DNA of 64,000 nucleotides from Nonlabens dokdonensis DSW-6 (GCF_000332115.1 NC_020156.1:806001-870000), one strand, 5' to 3'; positions 1 to 8,422 are shown, numbered from the stretch's first letter. Notes: a model not told the origin generated them from the letters alone. Made by a program: numbers and translations.

Positions 1-688
1 TGTTTGCTATATTCATCTGTATTTTTGTTTGTAACAAAAGATCAATTACAGCATTCTGATATTCTTTACTATTCAATAGTGATGCATAGTCAGATTCTTT
101 TACATACGATTTGATGCGCTTGTATTTTGAATTTTCTGGCAACATATCTACTAATGAGAGGTGTTTTTCTAAGTTAGGTTTAAGCTTACCTTCTACAATA
201 CTTCTCAGTTTTACTTCTTGTTCCATAAACTCCTTGATTTGAGCAGGATATTGAGCAATTAATATTTTCAAAGAATCGTTTTCTACAAATTGAAACTTAT
301 CTGTTGCATTAATGGAACTTAAAGCTTCATCTCTTAAATTAGAATTTCTAAATTTCATTTGAACAATTGTTTCTCGTGCTTCGTTGTCTAATTGGTCTTG
401 TTGCAGTCCTATGTAGGCTAAAGTCTTTTCTAAATTTGCCGATGTACTTTCATAAGTAGTTGAAGCAGTATTTAAAACAATCAAATTTGTTTCAAGCTCT
501 TCATACAGACTCTCGTATATCTTAACTTGGACTATTTTACTTTTTCTTAATTCGTTTAGGTTATTAATTTTCCAAGCGATGAGAATCCCAGCTACAATGA
601 GAACAATTTCTCCCACGGCATACAATAGGTAGTTCTTGAACTTACCGTCGAGTATCATCCTTCTTCGAAATTTTCCTAGAAACTTCAT
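1..688 (-). CDS. DUF6090-family membrane protein, 3' part cut by window edge
   Basis: The frame runs open from an ATG at 686-688 to the left edge of the window, giving 229 codons without a stop; the C-terminus lies outside. The N-terminus is a short basic stretch (MKFLGKFRRR) followed by one strongly hydrophobic segment at about residues 20-40 (YLLYAVGEIVLIVAGILIAW) and an Asn/Glu-rich helical region. This N-terminal pattern is characteristic of the DUF6090 proteins common in Flavobacteriia, whose function is unknown. A single-pass inner-membrane protein with a long soluble domain is inferred. The 234 bases between it and the next gene hold nothing I can name. Confidence 0.75.
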   Translation of the reverse strand, partial: MKFLGKFRRRMILDGKFKNYLLYAVGEIVLIVAGILIAWKINNLNELRKSKIVQVKIYESLYEELETNLIVLNTASTTYESTSANLEKTLAYIGLQQDQLDNEARETIVQMKFRNSNLRDEALSSINATDKFQFVENDSLKILIAQYPAQIKEFMEQEVKLRSIVEGKLKPNLEKHLSLVDMLPENSKYKRIKSYVKESDYASLLNSKEYQNAVIDLLLQTKIQMNIAN

Positions 689-922
689 CGCTTTGGTAGT
701 ATTAGTTAGTTTTTAAAATGACTTCTCAAAAGAGCTTATTTATTTCAAGCCCTTCTGAAAAGTTAAACTCATAAATGGAACGGCTAATTCAAATTAAGAG
801 TAAATGTATATTCTTGTTGAAAGCAACTTTTAAATTATCAATGAGTACGTGTTTTCTTTAAGTGAAAAGAGGCTTTTACTCAGTAAAATAAATGGGCTTC
901 TATTTAAGAATTAATAAGGTTT

Positions 923-1906
923 TTAATGATCATGTTTGGGCAAATTTCCATTTGATGGTCGTCCACTTCTGGAAACAGCGTCTTGCCCAGGTGGCGGCCC
1001 ATGTCGTTCTTCTTCAAATTCACCCATTAAGCAGCGAGGCACATAGGGATAAGTATCTGTAACTATATAGGCATACGTGCTATTGATCTCAGTTCCGTTG
1101 CAAGCATCTAGAACACCTAGACCTTCTACATATTCCCAGTCTGAGACAAATGTGCCGTCAGGTTTACTATCTTCCATTTTTACATCTATATGGTTTCCTG
1201 GTCTATCATAAGCACAGTCTTCTCCTTCACGAGCGGCACTGTATAATCTAAAGCTTGGCGAGTATGCGGCGCTTTTTGAATAATACATGGCAAATCCATC
1301 TTTAGCAAAACCTATATGAACTAAATCGTCTCCTTTATCAAACTTTGAAATCATTGATGTAGGCGTGCCGTGATAATGGTAAGCTCCTGTAGGTTGTACG
1401 TGCGCATTGTTATGATCCAGTCCCATCGCAATCAAATCTTGTTTTGCCTCCACACGGTAATTTTCTCCACTCTCACAAAAAACCATCTCGGCAGTCTCTG
1501 GCTCAAACTTTACACCATTTAACGCTACTCCAGGTTCTCTGACCCATTTTGCTTCTCCTATATATTTGGGCACGATAGGAAATGTATAAGTTCTATCTTG
1601 AGCGGTAATTGTATTGGGATTACCTTCATTAGGAAAAGTTCCTGTGTCGTGATTAGGCAAAGCATTTGTTACCATCTTACGTGAGTTATTCGTTACCCTA
1701 ACCACCGTTTTAGTGCCGTATTGTGCATCTTCCAGCGTATAAGATTTAAAATAATCTACGTCATTGTGTGTGTGACTTTCACCTCCATGGGAATGCATGG
1801 TGTTATCGTGACTGTGCATTTCATTGCTTTGTCCACTTTTGCAACTAACAGTAAGAACCAGCAAGCCTACTGCTATTAGTACATGTATATTTTTATATCG
1901 TTTCAT
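923..1906 (-). CDS. YHYH domain lipoprotein
   Basis: 327 residues. The N-terminus is a lipoprotein signal peptide with lipobox LTVSC (Cys about 22). A His-rich, probably metal-binding stretch follows (MHSHDNTMHSHGG, then SHTHND, about residues 30-49). The domain-naming motif YHYHG lies near residue 178, next to further His and Asp residues (GLDHNNAHV). YHYH proteins are a family of unknown biochemical role found in marine bacteria. Here a periplasmic or surface-anchored protein is inferred. It is transcribed away from the LytS/LytTR pair at 2179-3868, which may be a coincidence or a regulatory link. The C-terminus is again His-rich (KHDH). Confidence 0.85.
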   Translation of the reverse strand: MKRYKNIHVLIAVGLLVLTVSCKSGQSNEMHSHDNTMHSHGGESHTHNDVDYFKSYTLEDAQYGTKTVVRVTNNSRKMVTNALPNHDTGTFPNEGNPNTITAQDRTYTFPIVPKYIGEAKWVREPGVALNGVKFEPETAEMVFCESGENYRVEAKQDLIAMGLDHNNAHVQPTGAYHYHGTPTSMISKFDKGDDLVHIGFAKDGFAMYYSKSAAYSPSFRLYSAAREGEDCAYDRPGNHIDVKMEDSKPDGTFVSDWEYVEGLGVLDACNGTEINSTYAYIVTDTYPYVPRCLMGEFEEERHGPPPGQDAVSRSGRPSNGNLPKHDH

Positions 1907-1946
1907 ATTATTTCCTGAGTTTAAAAGATTGTTGATTTTTAAAGAA

Positions 1947-1968
1947 ACCTCGCAATTTCTTGCGAGGT
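1947..1968. other. Hairpin in a divergent intergenic region
   Basis: A perfect 9-bp stem (1947-1955 with 1960-1968, CCTCGCAA core) closes a 4-base loop. It sits 40 bases upstream of the YHYH gene start and 210 bases upstream of the histidine kinase. It has a T-rich side only when read leftwards, but no leftward gene ends there, so a simple terminator role does not fit. It could be a protein-binding inverted repeat or a leader structure of the YHYH gene. Confidence 0.45.
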
Positions 1969-2178
1969 ATTCTCAAACCAACTAACCAATCATAAAAATC
2001 TTTTCTTTCTCTTATGACTCGCAAATACATGAATAGTAAAATCACGATAACCGCTTTTCAGCGAATGGGTATTTACTTTCAGTGAACGCAATCTTTTGTT
2101 CAACAGTTCAAAACAATGAGTAGTTCAAATCAGGCTATTTTCCACATCGACTACGATTAAATTCACGTTATTTGTGGT

Positions 2179-3189
2179 ATGAAAAGAACATATCGCTTAC
2201 TGATTCAGGTCATTTTATGGCTCCTTATTTGGGGAATTATCTGGATAGGTAGTAGAGGAGATGCAGCATTTCTAGAGAGAAACGCACTCACTTATATCTT
2301 ACAAATACTTTTACTTATAGGTCTTATTTATTATGCAGTACCCAAATTGTTATTTGAGAAAAAGTACAGGGTTTTCTTTTTGATCACCATTCCGGTTTTG
2401 TTTATCTCGGCCTATTTTGCCTCGCAAGTAGGACCACCGCCACCCATGGATAGACCGATAGACCTTCCTGATGGAGGACCGCCACGAGGTTTGCTTGCCC
2501 GGTATCCTATACATCTTTTGATTCTCACAATTTCAAGCACCTTAGCGGTTATTTTGGAGACCTTTTTATATGCACAAGAGAAGGAGAAAGGTATCGCTTT
2601 CGCGAAAGCGGAATTAATAGAAAGTGAATTGAAAATGCTCAAAATGCAGATCAATCCGCATTTTTTATTTAATGCACTTAATAATATTTATGCACTTTCA
2701 GTAACTAATTCTGAGAAAACACAAGAAAGCATCAGCACACTTTCTGAGATGTTGCGCTATGTGATTTATGACTGCGAGCAACCTAAGGTACCACTTCAAA
2801 AAGAGATCAATTATATAGAAAATTATATCTCACTTTTTAAATTGAAAAGTAGCAAGGGCTATGATATCGCTTTCGCGAAAGCGGTACAAAACGAAGCATC
2901 ACGAGTAGCACCTATGCTGTTTATTCCCTATATTGAAAATGCATTTAAACATAGTGGAATCGAGAAAGGCGCTGACAGCTTTGTTCATATATCCTTGACT
3001 CAAGACGAAGAACATATTATTTTTAAAGTAGAAAATAGTAAGCCTAAAAGCCTTGTAATTGCTGATGCGCAAGGAGGAATTGGGCTACCCAATGTGCAAA
3101 AAAGGCTTGAGATATTATATCCTCATAAGCACAAACTTATTGTGGAAAATAAGGATACTTTTACCGTGCATCTTTCTCTAAATTTGTAG
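2179..3189 (+). CDS. LytS-type sensor histidine kinase
   Basis: 336 residues. About four hydrophobic segments fill residues 5-135 with no recognisable periplasmic sensor domain. A coiled linker follows, and then the His_kinase domain typical of LytS/YehU enzymes: the phosphoacceptor box NPHFLFNALNN near residue 160 and a GGIGLPNVQKRL ATP-lid motif near the end. It phosphorylates the response regulator that starts 4 bases downstream at 3194, so the two are one operon. Two copies of the genome-wide 16-bp palindrome lie in this gene, both in the frame that reads AFAKA: one in the linker before the H-box, the other inside the catalytic part near residue 231. The signal sensed is unknown. Confidence 0.93.
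   Translation: MKRTYRLLIQVILWLLIWGIIWIGSRGDAAFLERNALTYILQILLLIGLIYYAVPKLLFEKKYRVFFLITIPVLFISAYFASQVGPPPPMDRPIDLPDGGPPRGLLARYPIHLLILTISSTLAVILETFLYAQEKEKGIAFAKAELIESELKMLKMQINPHFLFNALNNIYALSVTNSEKTQESISTLSEMLRYVIYDCEQPKVPLQKEINYIENYISLFKLKSSKGYDIAFAKAVQNEASRVAPMLFIPYIENAFKHSGIEKGADSFVHISLTQDEEHIIFKVENSKPKSLVIADAQGGIGLPNVQKRLEILYPHKHKLIVENKDTFTVHLSLNL
2595..2610. repeat. Dispersed palindrome copy 1 (in kinase gene)
   Basis: Exact CGCTTTCGCGAAAGCG. Read in frame as AFAKA, between the membrane region and the H-box of the kinase at 2179-3189. Confidence 0.95.
2868..2883. repeat. Dispersed palindrome copy 2 (in kinase gene)
   Basis: Exact CGCTTTCGCGAAAGCG, 257 bases after copy 1 and in the same gene and frame (AFAKA). 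Confidence 0.95.
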
Positions 3190-3193
3190 TACT

Positions 3194-3868
3194 ATGACAA
3201 ACTGTATCATTGTAGATGACGAAGAACTTGCAAGAGCTTTACTTGAGACGTATGTTAAGAAAGTTGGTTCTCTAGAATTAAAAGCTTCCTTTGAAAATCC
3301 GCTGGAGGCGCTGGCTTATTTAAAGCAACATAAAGTAGATTTAGTATTCCTAGATATACAAATGCCCGATTTAAAAGGTACGGACTTAGCAGAATTACTT
3401 CAAAAAACAAACACTCAAGTTATTTTTACCACCGCTTATTCTGAATATGCACTACAGGGTTTTGAATTGAGCGCACTAGACTATTTATTAAAACCCATCA
3501 CGTTTAAACGCTTTTTAACCGCAGTAGAAAAACTGCCAGCACAAACTGATGTGACAAACGGTAAACTGACGTTGAAATCTGGATATGATTTACACAAGAT
3601 ATCTTATGATGAGATCATTTATATAGAAAGTGATAGTGAGTATGTCAATTATCATCTTGTAGGAGGCAAAAAAGTAATGGTCTATCAGTCTCTAGCCAAA
3701 TTAATGGAATCTTTACCAAATACATTTATGCGAGTTCACCGTTCTTATATAATTCATAAAGAAAAAGTTACTGGTTTAAAAGGAAGAGACTTGGTGCTTA
3801 CTGATAAAACAATACCAGTTAGTGATAGTTATTTTGAGATGGTGAAGAGAGAATTGTTTGATGGCTGA
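3194..3868 (+). CDS. LytTR-family response regulator
   Basis: 224 residues. An N-terminal receiver has the acidic pair DDEE near residue 8, the phosphoacceptor Asp in LVFLDIQMPDLKG near residue 54, and the conserved TTAYS and K (YLLKPI) positions. The C-terminal half is a LytTR DNA-binding domain (IIYIESDSEYVNYHL, then MRVHRSYIIHKEKV). It is the partner of the kinase immediately upstream. LytTR regulators bind pairs of direct repeats spaced about one helical turn; I could not find a convincing pair in its own promoter region. Confidence 0.95.
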   Translation: MTNCIIVDDEELARALLETYVKKVGSLELKASFENPLEALAYLKQHKVDLVFLDIQMPDLKGTDLAELLQKTNTQVIFTTAYSEYALQGFELSALDYLLKPITFKRFLTAVEKLPAQTDVTNGKLTLKSGYDLHKISYDEIIYIESDSEYVNYHLVGGKKVMVYQSLAKLMESLPNTFMRVHRSYIIHKEKVTGLKGRDLVLTDKTIPVSDSYFEMVKRELFDG

Positions 3869-3992
3869 AACCTTATAAACTAATCTGATTTTTGAAGACA
3901 TTGATACTTACTACTTGAAAGTGAGGGGTTTAAATTTATATCCTACTTCAAAAAGTTTGAACTCTGTCCCATTGAGGTCACAATCACTCAAG

Positions 3993-4025
3993 AAACCATG
4001 TTTTTTTGAAACATGGTTTTGTTTT
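3993..4025 (+). terminator. Rho-independent terminator, probably bidirectional
   Basis: An 11-bp stem (3993-4003 with 4009-4019, core ACCATG/CATGGT), a 5-base loop and a T-rich tail. It lies between the response regulator and the convergent sulfur operon, whose last gene ends at 4085. Confidence 0.8.
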
Positions 4026-4084
4026 TCTTCAAAAGTTAAAAGTCAATATTTTGAAACCTTAGTTTAAATATTCAAAAGAAAATG

Positions 4085-4498
4085 CTAATGAGGTAGTTTG
4101 TTTTTTAAGAGTCCATATACAAAGGTTCCTACCAAAGCGCCTAATAATACCAATAATATCGTAGGGAAACCAGCTCCTACTAATGCATACATAGGACCAG
4201 GACATGCACCAGATAACGCCCAACCTAGTCCAAAAATAATTCCGCCAGCTAAGTAACGAGTAATTCCTCTTTCCTTGGGCTGCAGTTGCATATTATTATT
4301 ATCAATGGTTTTGATATTTTTAATTTTTACAATCTGAATACCCAAAACTCCTAATATCAATGCAGACCCTATTATTCCGTACATGTGAAAACTGCCAAAT
4401 TCAAACATTTCATAAATTCTAAACCAAGAGGCAGCCTCAGACTTGAACATGACTATCCCAAAAAAGATTCCGATTAATAAATAAATAATATATCTCAT
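4085..4498 (-). CDS. YeeE/YedE-type transporter, small C-terminal half (DUF6691)
   Basis: 137 residues, about four membrane helices, with the conserved motif GACPGPMYALVG near residue 100. This is the second half of a YeeE/YedE (TsuA-like) thiosulfate/sulfur-compound transporter; in many bacteria both halves are one protein, here they are two adjacent genes. It starts 3 bases after the larger partner at 4502-5059 and ends the sulfur operon. The conserved Cys of the GACPGP loop belongs to the putative sulfur relay known from TsuA. The substrate here (thiosulfate, sulfide or polysulfide) is inferred from the neighbours, not shown. Confidence 0.88.
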   Translation of the reverse strand: MRYIIYLLIGIFFGIVMFKSEAASWFRIYEMFEFGSFHMYGIIGSALILGVLGIQIVKIKNIKTIDNNNMQLQPKERGITRYLAGGIIFGLGWALSGACPGPMYALVGAGFPTILLVLLGALVGTFVYGLLKNKLPH

Positions 4499-4501
4499 TA
4501 G

Positions 4502-5059
4502 TTAAAAAATTAAAGGAAATAAAAAATGAACCATTACTAAACCACCTATGAAAAATCCTATGACAGCAATAAGAGATGGCAATTGTAAATTACTTAAACC
4601 AGAAATAGCATGACCTGATGTACAGCCGCCAGCATATCGTGCTCCAAAACCTACTAGAAATCCTCCGATAACAAGAATCGCAATACTTGACGGATTCCTT
4701 AAACTATCTATGGAAAATATTTCATTAGGAAGATAAGCCTCTCCAGCGCTGGTTATTTGATATTCATCAGCTAGTTTTTGTGCTACATCGGGATGAATTT
4801 TTACTGTGTTATCACTCATGAAGTTAGAAGCAATAAATCCACCTATAATTGCTCCTAGAACTACAATTAAGTTCCATCTTTCGGCTTTCCAGTCAAACTT
4901 AAAAAAGCCAGCTGCTTTTCCAGCTCCAAATGCAGAACATGTTGTTCTAAGTGGAGATGACATTCCAAACTTCTTACCTACTATCAACAGTAGGAACATA
5001 GTTAATGCTATTAATGGCCCAGCAACATACCAAGGCCAAGGATCATAAATCCAATTCAT
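4502..5059 (-). CDS. YeeE/YedE-type sulfur transporter, large half
   Basis: 185 residues with about five hydrophobic segments and the family motif GGCTSGHAISG near residue 145, whose Cys is the expected sulfur-binding residue. An extra soluble stretch (about residues 85-120) separates two membrane blocks. Together with 4085-4498 it forms one transporter split over two genes. It lies 49 bases downstream of the persulfide dioxygenase/rhodanese gene, which fits uptake or relay of reduced sulfur. Confidence 0.88.
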   Translation of the reverse strand: MNWIYDPWPWYVAGPLIALTMFLLLIVGKKFGMSSPLRTTCSAFGAGKAAGFFKFDWKAERWNLIVVLGAIIGGFIASNFMSDNTVKIHPDVAQKLADEYQITSAGEAYLPNEIFSIDSLRNPSSIAILVIGGFLVGFGARYAGGCTSGHAISGLSNLQLPSLIAVIGFFIGGLVMVHFLFPLIF

Positions 5060-5108
5060 ATAATTAAAGTATTAAGTAATTAATGGTATCTTATTTTTAA
5101 ACGTAAGT

Positions 5109-6440
5109 TTAATCTTGAAACTGCTTCACAGCGTCGCTAAGATCATATACAACTGCATCTTTCAAGACTTCCTGCACGATACTGCTACCTGCCGCACTAC
5201 GATAACCTCCGGCACAGTGTACCACGATAGGTTTTTCTGATGGGATATTTGATGCCGTGTCGCGTAACTCATTTAATGGATGCTCAAGAGCATTCTCAAA
5301 CATCTTCCCTTCATTGATTTCACTCTGATTGCGAATATCGATAATCGTATAGGCATCTAAGTTGTCCTTAAAATGCTCTAAGTCTAATTGAGGTGTTTGT
5401 GATAAGTTTTCGGTTGATAAGGTAATCACCTCTTTCAACTGCTTTTCATATCCTATTTTAGAAATACGGTGCAATAATTTGTCTTTATTTTCTGCTTTAT
5501 CAATCACTAGTTTAAAATCTTCTTCTGGCTTTATAATTGCTCCTAACCAAGTTTCAAATTTTGATGTGTCAGATACTGCTTGAATATTGATGCTACCTTC
5601 TAAGTGTTCCTTTTTAAAAGAAGCTTCATCTCTCATGTCTACGATCAATCCAGTTGCCTTAGTTTGCTCAGAAAAAGCAATGGACTTTAAAGAAGGCTCC
5701 AAATCATTTGCCCCAGCTTTATTTATAGCAACGTTATAACTAAAATAAGATGGGATAAATGGCTGCCCATCTAACAAAGTATTCATAAACGCCTCTTTGG
5801 GTTGGGTTTGAAATGCCCAACTGTTCCTACGCTCATCTCCTAACGTGCTGCTAGCTGCATCGCTTAAACTTTTACCACATAGCGACCCAGCTCCATGAGC
5901 AGGATAAATGATAGCGTGATCTGGTAAATCGTTAAATTGATTTGTTACGGTCTCGTACATCATCTCGGCAAGTTCTTCACGTTTTGCTTTTAGATTCCCT
6001 GCTTTTTCCCTCAAATCTGGTCTTCCTACGTCTCCTATAAAAATAGTATCTCCTGTAAAAAGCGCGATTTCATTGTCTTGACTAGCAACTATTGTGATAC
6101 TGTCTGGTGAATGTCCTGGAGTATTCAATGCTTTCAAAGTAGCGTTCCCAAGCTTTATCTCATTACCACTGTCAAAAGATTTATGTGGATAATCTGCCCC
6201 AGTTTTAACGCTATTGTAAATAGTTGCACCTGTTTTTTTGTGCATTTCGAGATGAGAGCTTACAAAATCTGCATGAGGATGTGTTTCTATTATAACTGTA
6301 ATTGTTGCATTGTTTGCTTTCGCGAAAGCGTAATAAATACTAGCATCTCTTTCTGGATCAATCACTGCCATTTTACCTTCACTGATTACCGCATAGGAAT
6401 AATGTGACAGTGGTTTGTATTCAAATTGTTTTATGATCAT
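5109..6440 (-). CDS. Persulfide dioxygenase-like metallo-beta-lactamase fold fused to two rhodanese domains
   Basis: 443 residues. Residues about 1-230 are an ETHE1/Blh-type metallo-hydrolase domain with the metal motif THPHADF, downstream GHSPDS and the FTGDTIFIGDVGR segment. The usual sixth-position His of HxHxDH is Phe; ETHE1 enzymes use a single iron and do not need it, so a persulfide dioxygenase is still likely. The first rhodanese domain (about 260-345) has no active-site Cys. The second (about 355-440) has the active loop VHCAGGYRS. The enzyme would oxidise glutathione or protein persulfide to sulfite, which the neighbouring TauE-type protein could export. The palindrome is read in frame as AFAKA at residues 38-42. 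Confidence 0.92.
   Translation of the reverse strand: MIIKQFEYKPLSHYSYAVISEGKMAVIDPERDASIYYAFAKANNATITVIIETHPHADFVSSHLEMHKKTGATIYNSVKTGADYPHKSFDSGNEIKLGNATLKALNTPGHSPDSITIVASQDNEIALFTGDTIFIGDVGRPDLREKAGNLKAKREELAEMMYETVTNQFNDLPDHAIIYPAHGAGSLCGKSLSDAASSTLGDERRNSWAFQTQPKEAFMNTLLDGQPFIPSYFSYNVAINKAGANDLEPSLKSIAFSEQTKATGLIVDMRDEASFKKEHLEGSINIQAVSDTSKFETWLGAIIKPEEDFKLVIDKAENKDKLLHRISKIGYEKQLKEVITLSTENLSQTPQLDLEHFKDNLDAYTIIDIRNQSEINEGKMFENALEHPLNELRDTASNIPSEKPIVVHCAGGYRSAAGSSIVQEVLKDAVVYDLSDAVKQFQD
6315..6330. repeat. Dispersed palindrome copy 3 (one mismatch)
   Basis: TGCTTTCGCGAAAGCG, differing from the consensus at the first base only. Translated as AFAKA in the N-terminal part of the persulfide dioxygenase-like protein. 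Confidence 0.9.
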
Positions 6441-6462
6441 AATTGTATAATTTTTAAGTGTA

Positions 6463-7266
6463 TTACTGTTTTGTAATTTCTTTATAAATAATATAAACTC
6501 CCATTAATAGAACAAACCATCCAAATCCTTTTTTAAGTTTCTTCCCGTCAATAAAGTTATTGAGCCAGATACCGATAAAAATGCCTACAACTGATATGGC
6601 TGTAAATGACAGAAGGAAAATCCAGTCGATTTCTAGATTTTGAACATCACCTAAAAAACCGATAAGTGATTTAATAGCTATGATAAAAAGAGATGTTGCC
6701 ACCGCTTTTTTCATAGGTAGTTTTGCTAACAAAACCAACGCTGGTATAATGAGAAAACCACCACCTGCTCCTACGATACCTGTAATCGTTCCTACTACTA
6801 GACCTTCTACGATGATCAATGGATAGTTATAATCAATAACCGTGTCTACTGTACTTTCTTCTCTTTTATTACGTATCATAGAAACTGAAGCTAATAACAT
6901 AATCATCGCAAAGAATAACATTATGGCTAGATTCTTTGTTACTATAAAACCATTAATTACAAACAGCTCTTCTGGTATTGCAGGAATTAAATAGGCTCTT
7001 GTGAGGTACACAGCAACAAATGCTGGTATAGCAAAAATGATCGCAGTTTTGAAATCGACCATACCTTTGCTTATATTTTTAACTGCTCCTACTAAAGAGG
7101 TTGTTCCTACTACAAATAAAGAATATGCGGTTGCTATTACAGGATTAAGAGAAAGCGCGTACACTAGAATGGGAACAGTAAGTATAGAACCACCACCACC
7201 TATTAGCCCTAAAACAAGACCTATAAAAAGAGCACCTATATAGCCTAGAATTTCAATTACCTCCAT
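6463..7266 (-). CDS. TauE/SafE-family sulfite exporter
   Basis: 267 residues with about eight membrane helices. Both family half-repeats are visible: GLVLGLIGGGGSILTVPILV near the N-terminus and VGTITGIVGAGGGFLIIPAL in the middle. TauE/SafE proteins export sulfite or organosulfonates. As first gene of the operon, 22 bases before the persulfide dioxygenase, it would remove the sulfite that enzyme makes. The promoter and operator at 7288-7332 drive it. Confidence 0.92.
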   Translation of the reverse strand: MEVIEILGYIGALFIGLVLGLIGGGGSILTVPILVYALSLNPVIATAYSLFVVGTTSLVGAVKNISKGMVDFKTAIIFAIPAFVAVYLTRAYLIPAIPEELFVINGFIVTKNLAIMLFFAMIMLLASVSMIRNKREESTVDTVIDYNYPLIIVEGLVVGTITGIVGAGGGFLIIPALVLLAKLPMKKAVATSLFIIAIKSLIGFLGDVQNLEIDWIFLLSFTAISVVGIFIGIWLNNFIDGKKLKKGFGWFVLLMGVYIIYKEITKQ

Positions 7267-7287
7267 GGTTTGTTTTTAACATTGAGG

Positions 7288-7332
7288 CAAATTTAGAGTA
7301 CTCTATCGAGAGGTTTTGTAACAAGTGTTACA
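7288..7332 (-). promoter_or_regulatory. Sulfur operon promoter with Crp/Fnr-type operator
   Basis: Read leftwards: inverted repeat TGTAAC-N4-GTTACA (7317-7332), 21 bases, then -7 element TAAATTTG (7288-7295), matching Bacteroidota TAnnTTTG. The operator centre lies about 40 bases before the expected transcription start, the classic class II position for Crp/Fnr activators. The operator overlaps the stop codon of the regulator gene itself. The same layout occurs at 8354-8398. Confidence 0.75.
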
Positions 7333-7954
7333 TGACTTGTATAAAACTGCGATGTAATTTAATCACCTTATTATTTTCCATCTTTTTAAGCAATCTAGAT
7401 ATCACTACACGACTAGTATGCAGGTCATTTGCAATTTCTTGATGAGTAATATAAATATGCTTACTCTTAAGAATTTGAACTTTATCAATCAAATACTTTT
7501 CTAGTCGCTCATCCATTTTGTTAAATGCAATATTATCAATGCTCTCTAATAATTCCATCATTCGCTCATGGTAACTATTAAAAACAAAATTGCGCCACGA
7601 CTTGTATTTGCTGGACCATTCTTCCATTTTACCTATAGGAATCATGAGTATTTGGGCTGGTGTTTCTGTAACAGCATGAATCTCGCTTTTCGTATTTCCC
7701 ATACAACAAGTCATTGTCATAGCGCAAGTATCGCCTTTTTCAAGATGATAAAGTAATAATTCCTCACCATGGTCGTCTGGTCTCATTATTTTGATGCTAC
7801 CAGAAAGCAGTAAAGGCATTGATTTTATATACTGTCCAGGCTGGATGAGATGCTGTCCTTCTGGAACCTCCATAAAAGTAGCGACCTTTTGAATTTCTTC
7901 TATTAGTTGTGGTTCAAATTGAGAGCCATAATTACTGTGAAGTTCTTGAATCAT
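7328..7954 (-). CDS. Crp/Fnr-family transcriptional regulator
   Basis: 208 residues: an N-terminal cyclic-nucleotide-binding-like fold (about 10-130, with PEGQHLIQPGQ), a dimerisation helix and a C-terminal HTH (HQEIANDLHTSRVVISRLLKKME, about 170-193). The cAMP-contact residues of Crp and the N-terminal Fe-S Cys cluster of Fnr are absent. A Cys pair in TMTCCMGN (about 82) could sense thiols or persulfide, which is inference. In the recognition helix the Glu of Crp/Fnr (RETxxR) is Val, so a different half-site than TGTGA or TTGAT is expected, fitting the GTAAC boxes found beside it. It overlaps the DUF983 gene upstream by 23 bases and should be co-transcribed with it. Confidence 0.9.
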   Translation of the reverse strand: MIQELHSNYGSQFEPQLIEEIQKVATFMEVPEGQHLIQPGQYIKSMPLLLSGSIKIMRPDDHGEELLLYHLEKGDTCAMTMTCCMGNTKSEIHAVTETPAQILMIPIGKMEEWSSKYKSWRNFVFNSYHERMMELLESIDNIAFNKMDERLEKYLIDKVQILKSKHIYITHQEIANDLHTSRVVISRLLKKMENNKVIKLHRSFIQVM

Positions 7955-8342
7955 TTTTTACCTCTTGTGCTTTAACTGGATCATACTTAAAGAAAAAATG
8001 CGCCCAAATAGCTTTTGATATAGCTCCAATATAAGGAAAAAACACTGCTAAGGTTATTACGATTATGATAAAAATTCTTAGAGGACTATCTGCGAAACCT
8101 AGGATCAATAAAATCATGTAAGCAGCAACTGCAAAAGCGATTCCTACACCATAAGAAACGTACATGGAACCGGTATAAAAACTAGGTTCTATAGAATACT
8201 TTAAATTACATTTAGGGCAGCGTTCTCTAACGCTGTTCATTTTTGAAAATTTATAAGGATGTGCCTCTAGAAACTCACCCTGACGACATTGTGGGCATTT
8301 TAAAAAAAGAATACTGTATAGCATGGTTTTTTGAAGCATCAT
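7932..8342 (-). CDS. DUF983 membrane protein
   Basis: About 136 residues from the ATG at 8340-8342. A zinc-ribbon-like pair of CxxC motifs (CPQCRQG and CPKCNLK) precedes two membrane helices, the normal DUF983 plan; function unknown. The frame is open up to a GTG at 8369, but that start lies upstream of the expected transcription start set by the -7 element at 8354-8361, so it is rejected. Further in-frame ATGs lie at 8339 and 8324. The 3' end overlaps the Crp/Fnr gene, so both form one operon under the operator at 8383-8398, implying autoregulation. Confidence 0.85.
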   Translation of the reverse strand: MMLQKTMLYSILFLKCPQCRQGEFLEAHPYKFSKMNSVRERCPKCNLKYSIEPSFYTGSMYVSYGVGIAFAVAAYMILLILGFADSPLRIFIIIVITLAVFFPYIGAISKAIWAHFFFKYDPVKAQEVKNDSRTSQ

Positions 8343-8353
8343 ATAAATTTTTT

Positions 8354-8398
8354 CAAATTTATGAGACACAAAAGATGGTATCGGTAACCTATGTTACA
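8354..8398 (-). promoter_or_regulatory. DUF983-crp/fnr promoter with Crp/Fnr-type operator
   Basis: Read leftwards: TGTAAC-N4-GTTACC (8383-8398), then exactly 21 bases, then TAAATTTG (8354-8361). Operator, spacer length and -7 element are the same as at 7288-7332, although the spacer sequences differ. This makes an autoregulated class II promoter likely. Confidence 0.72.
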
Positions 8399-8422
8399 TA
8401 ACCGTCAATATACAATTTAAAA

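Noticed and set aside
8343..8369. GTG start for the DUF983 gene
   Set aside because: It lies upstream of the transcription start implied by the -7 element at 8354-8361.
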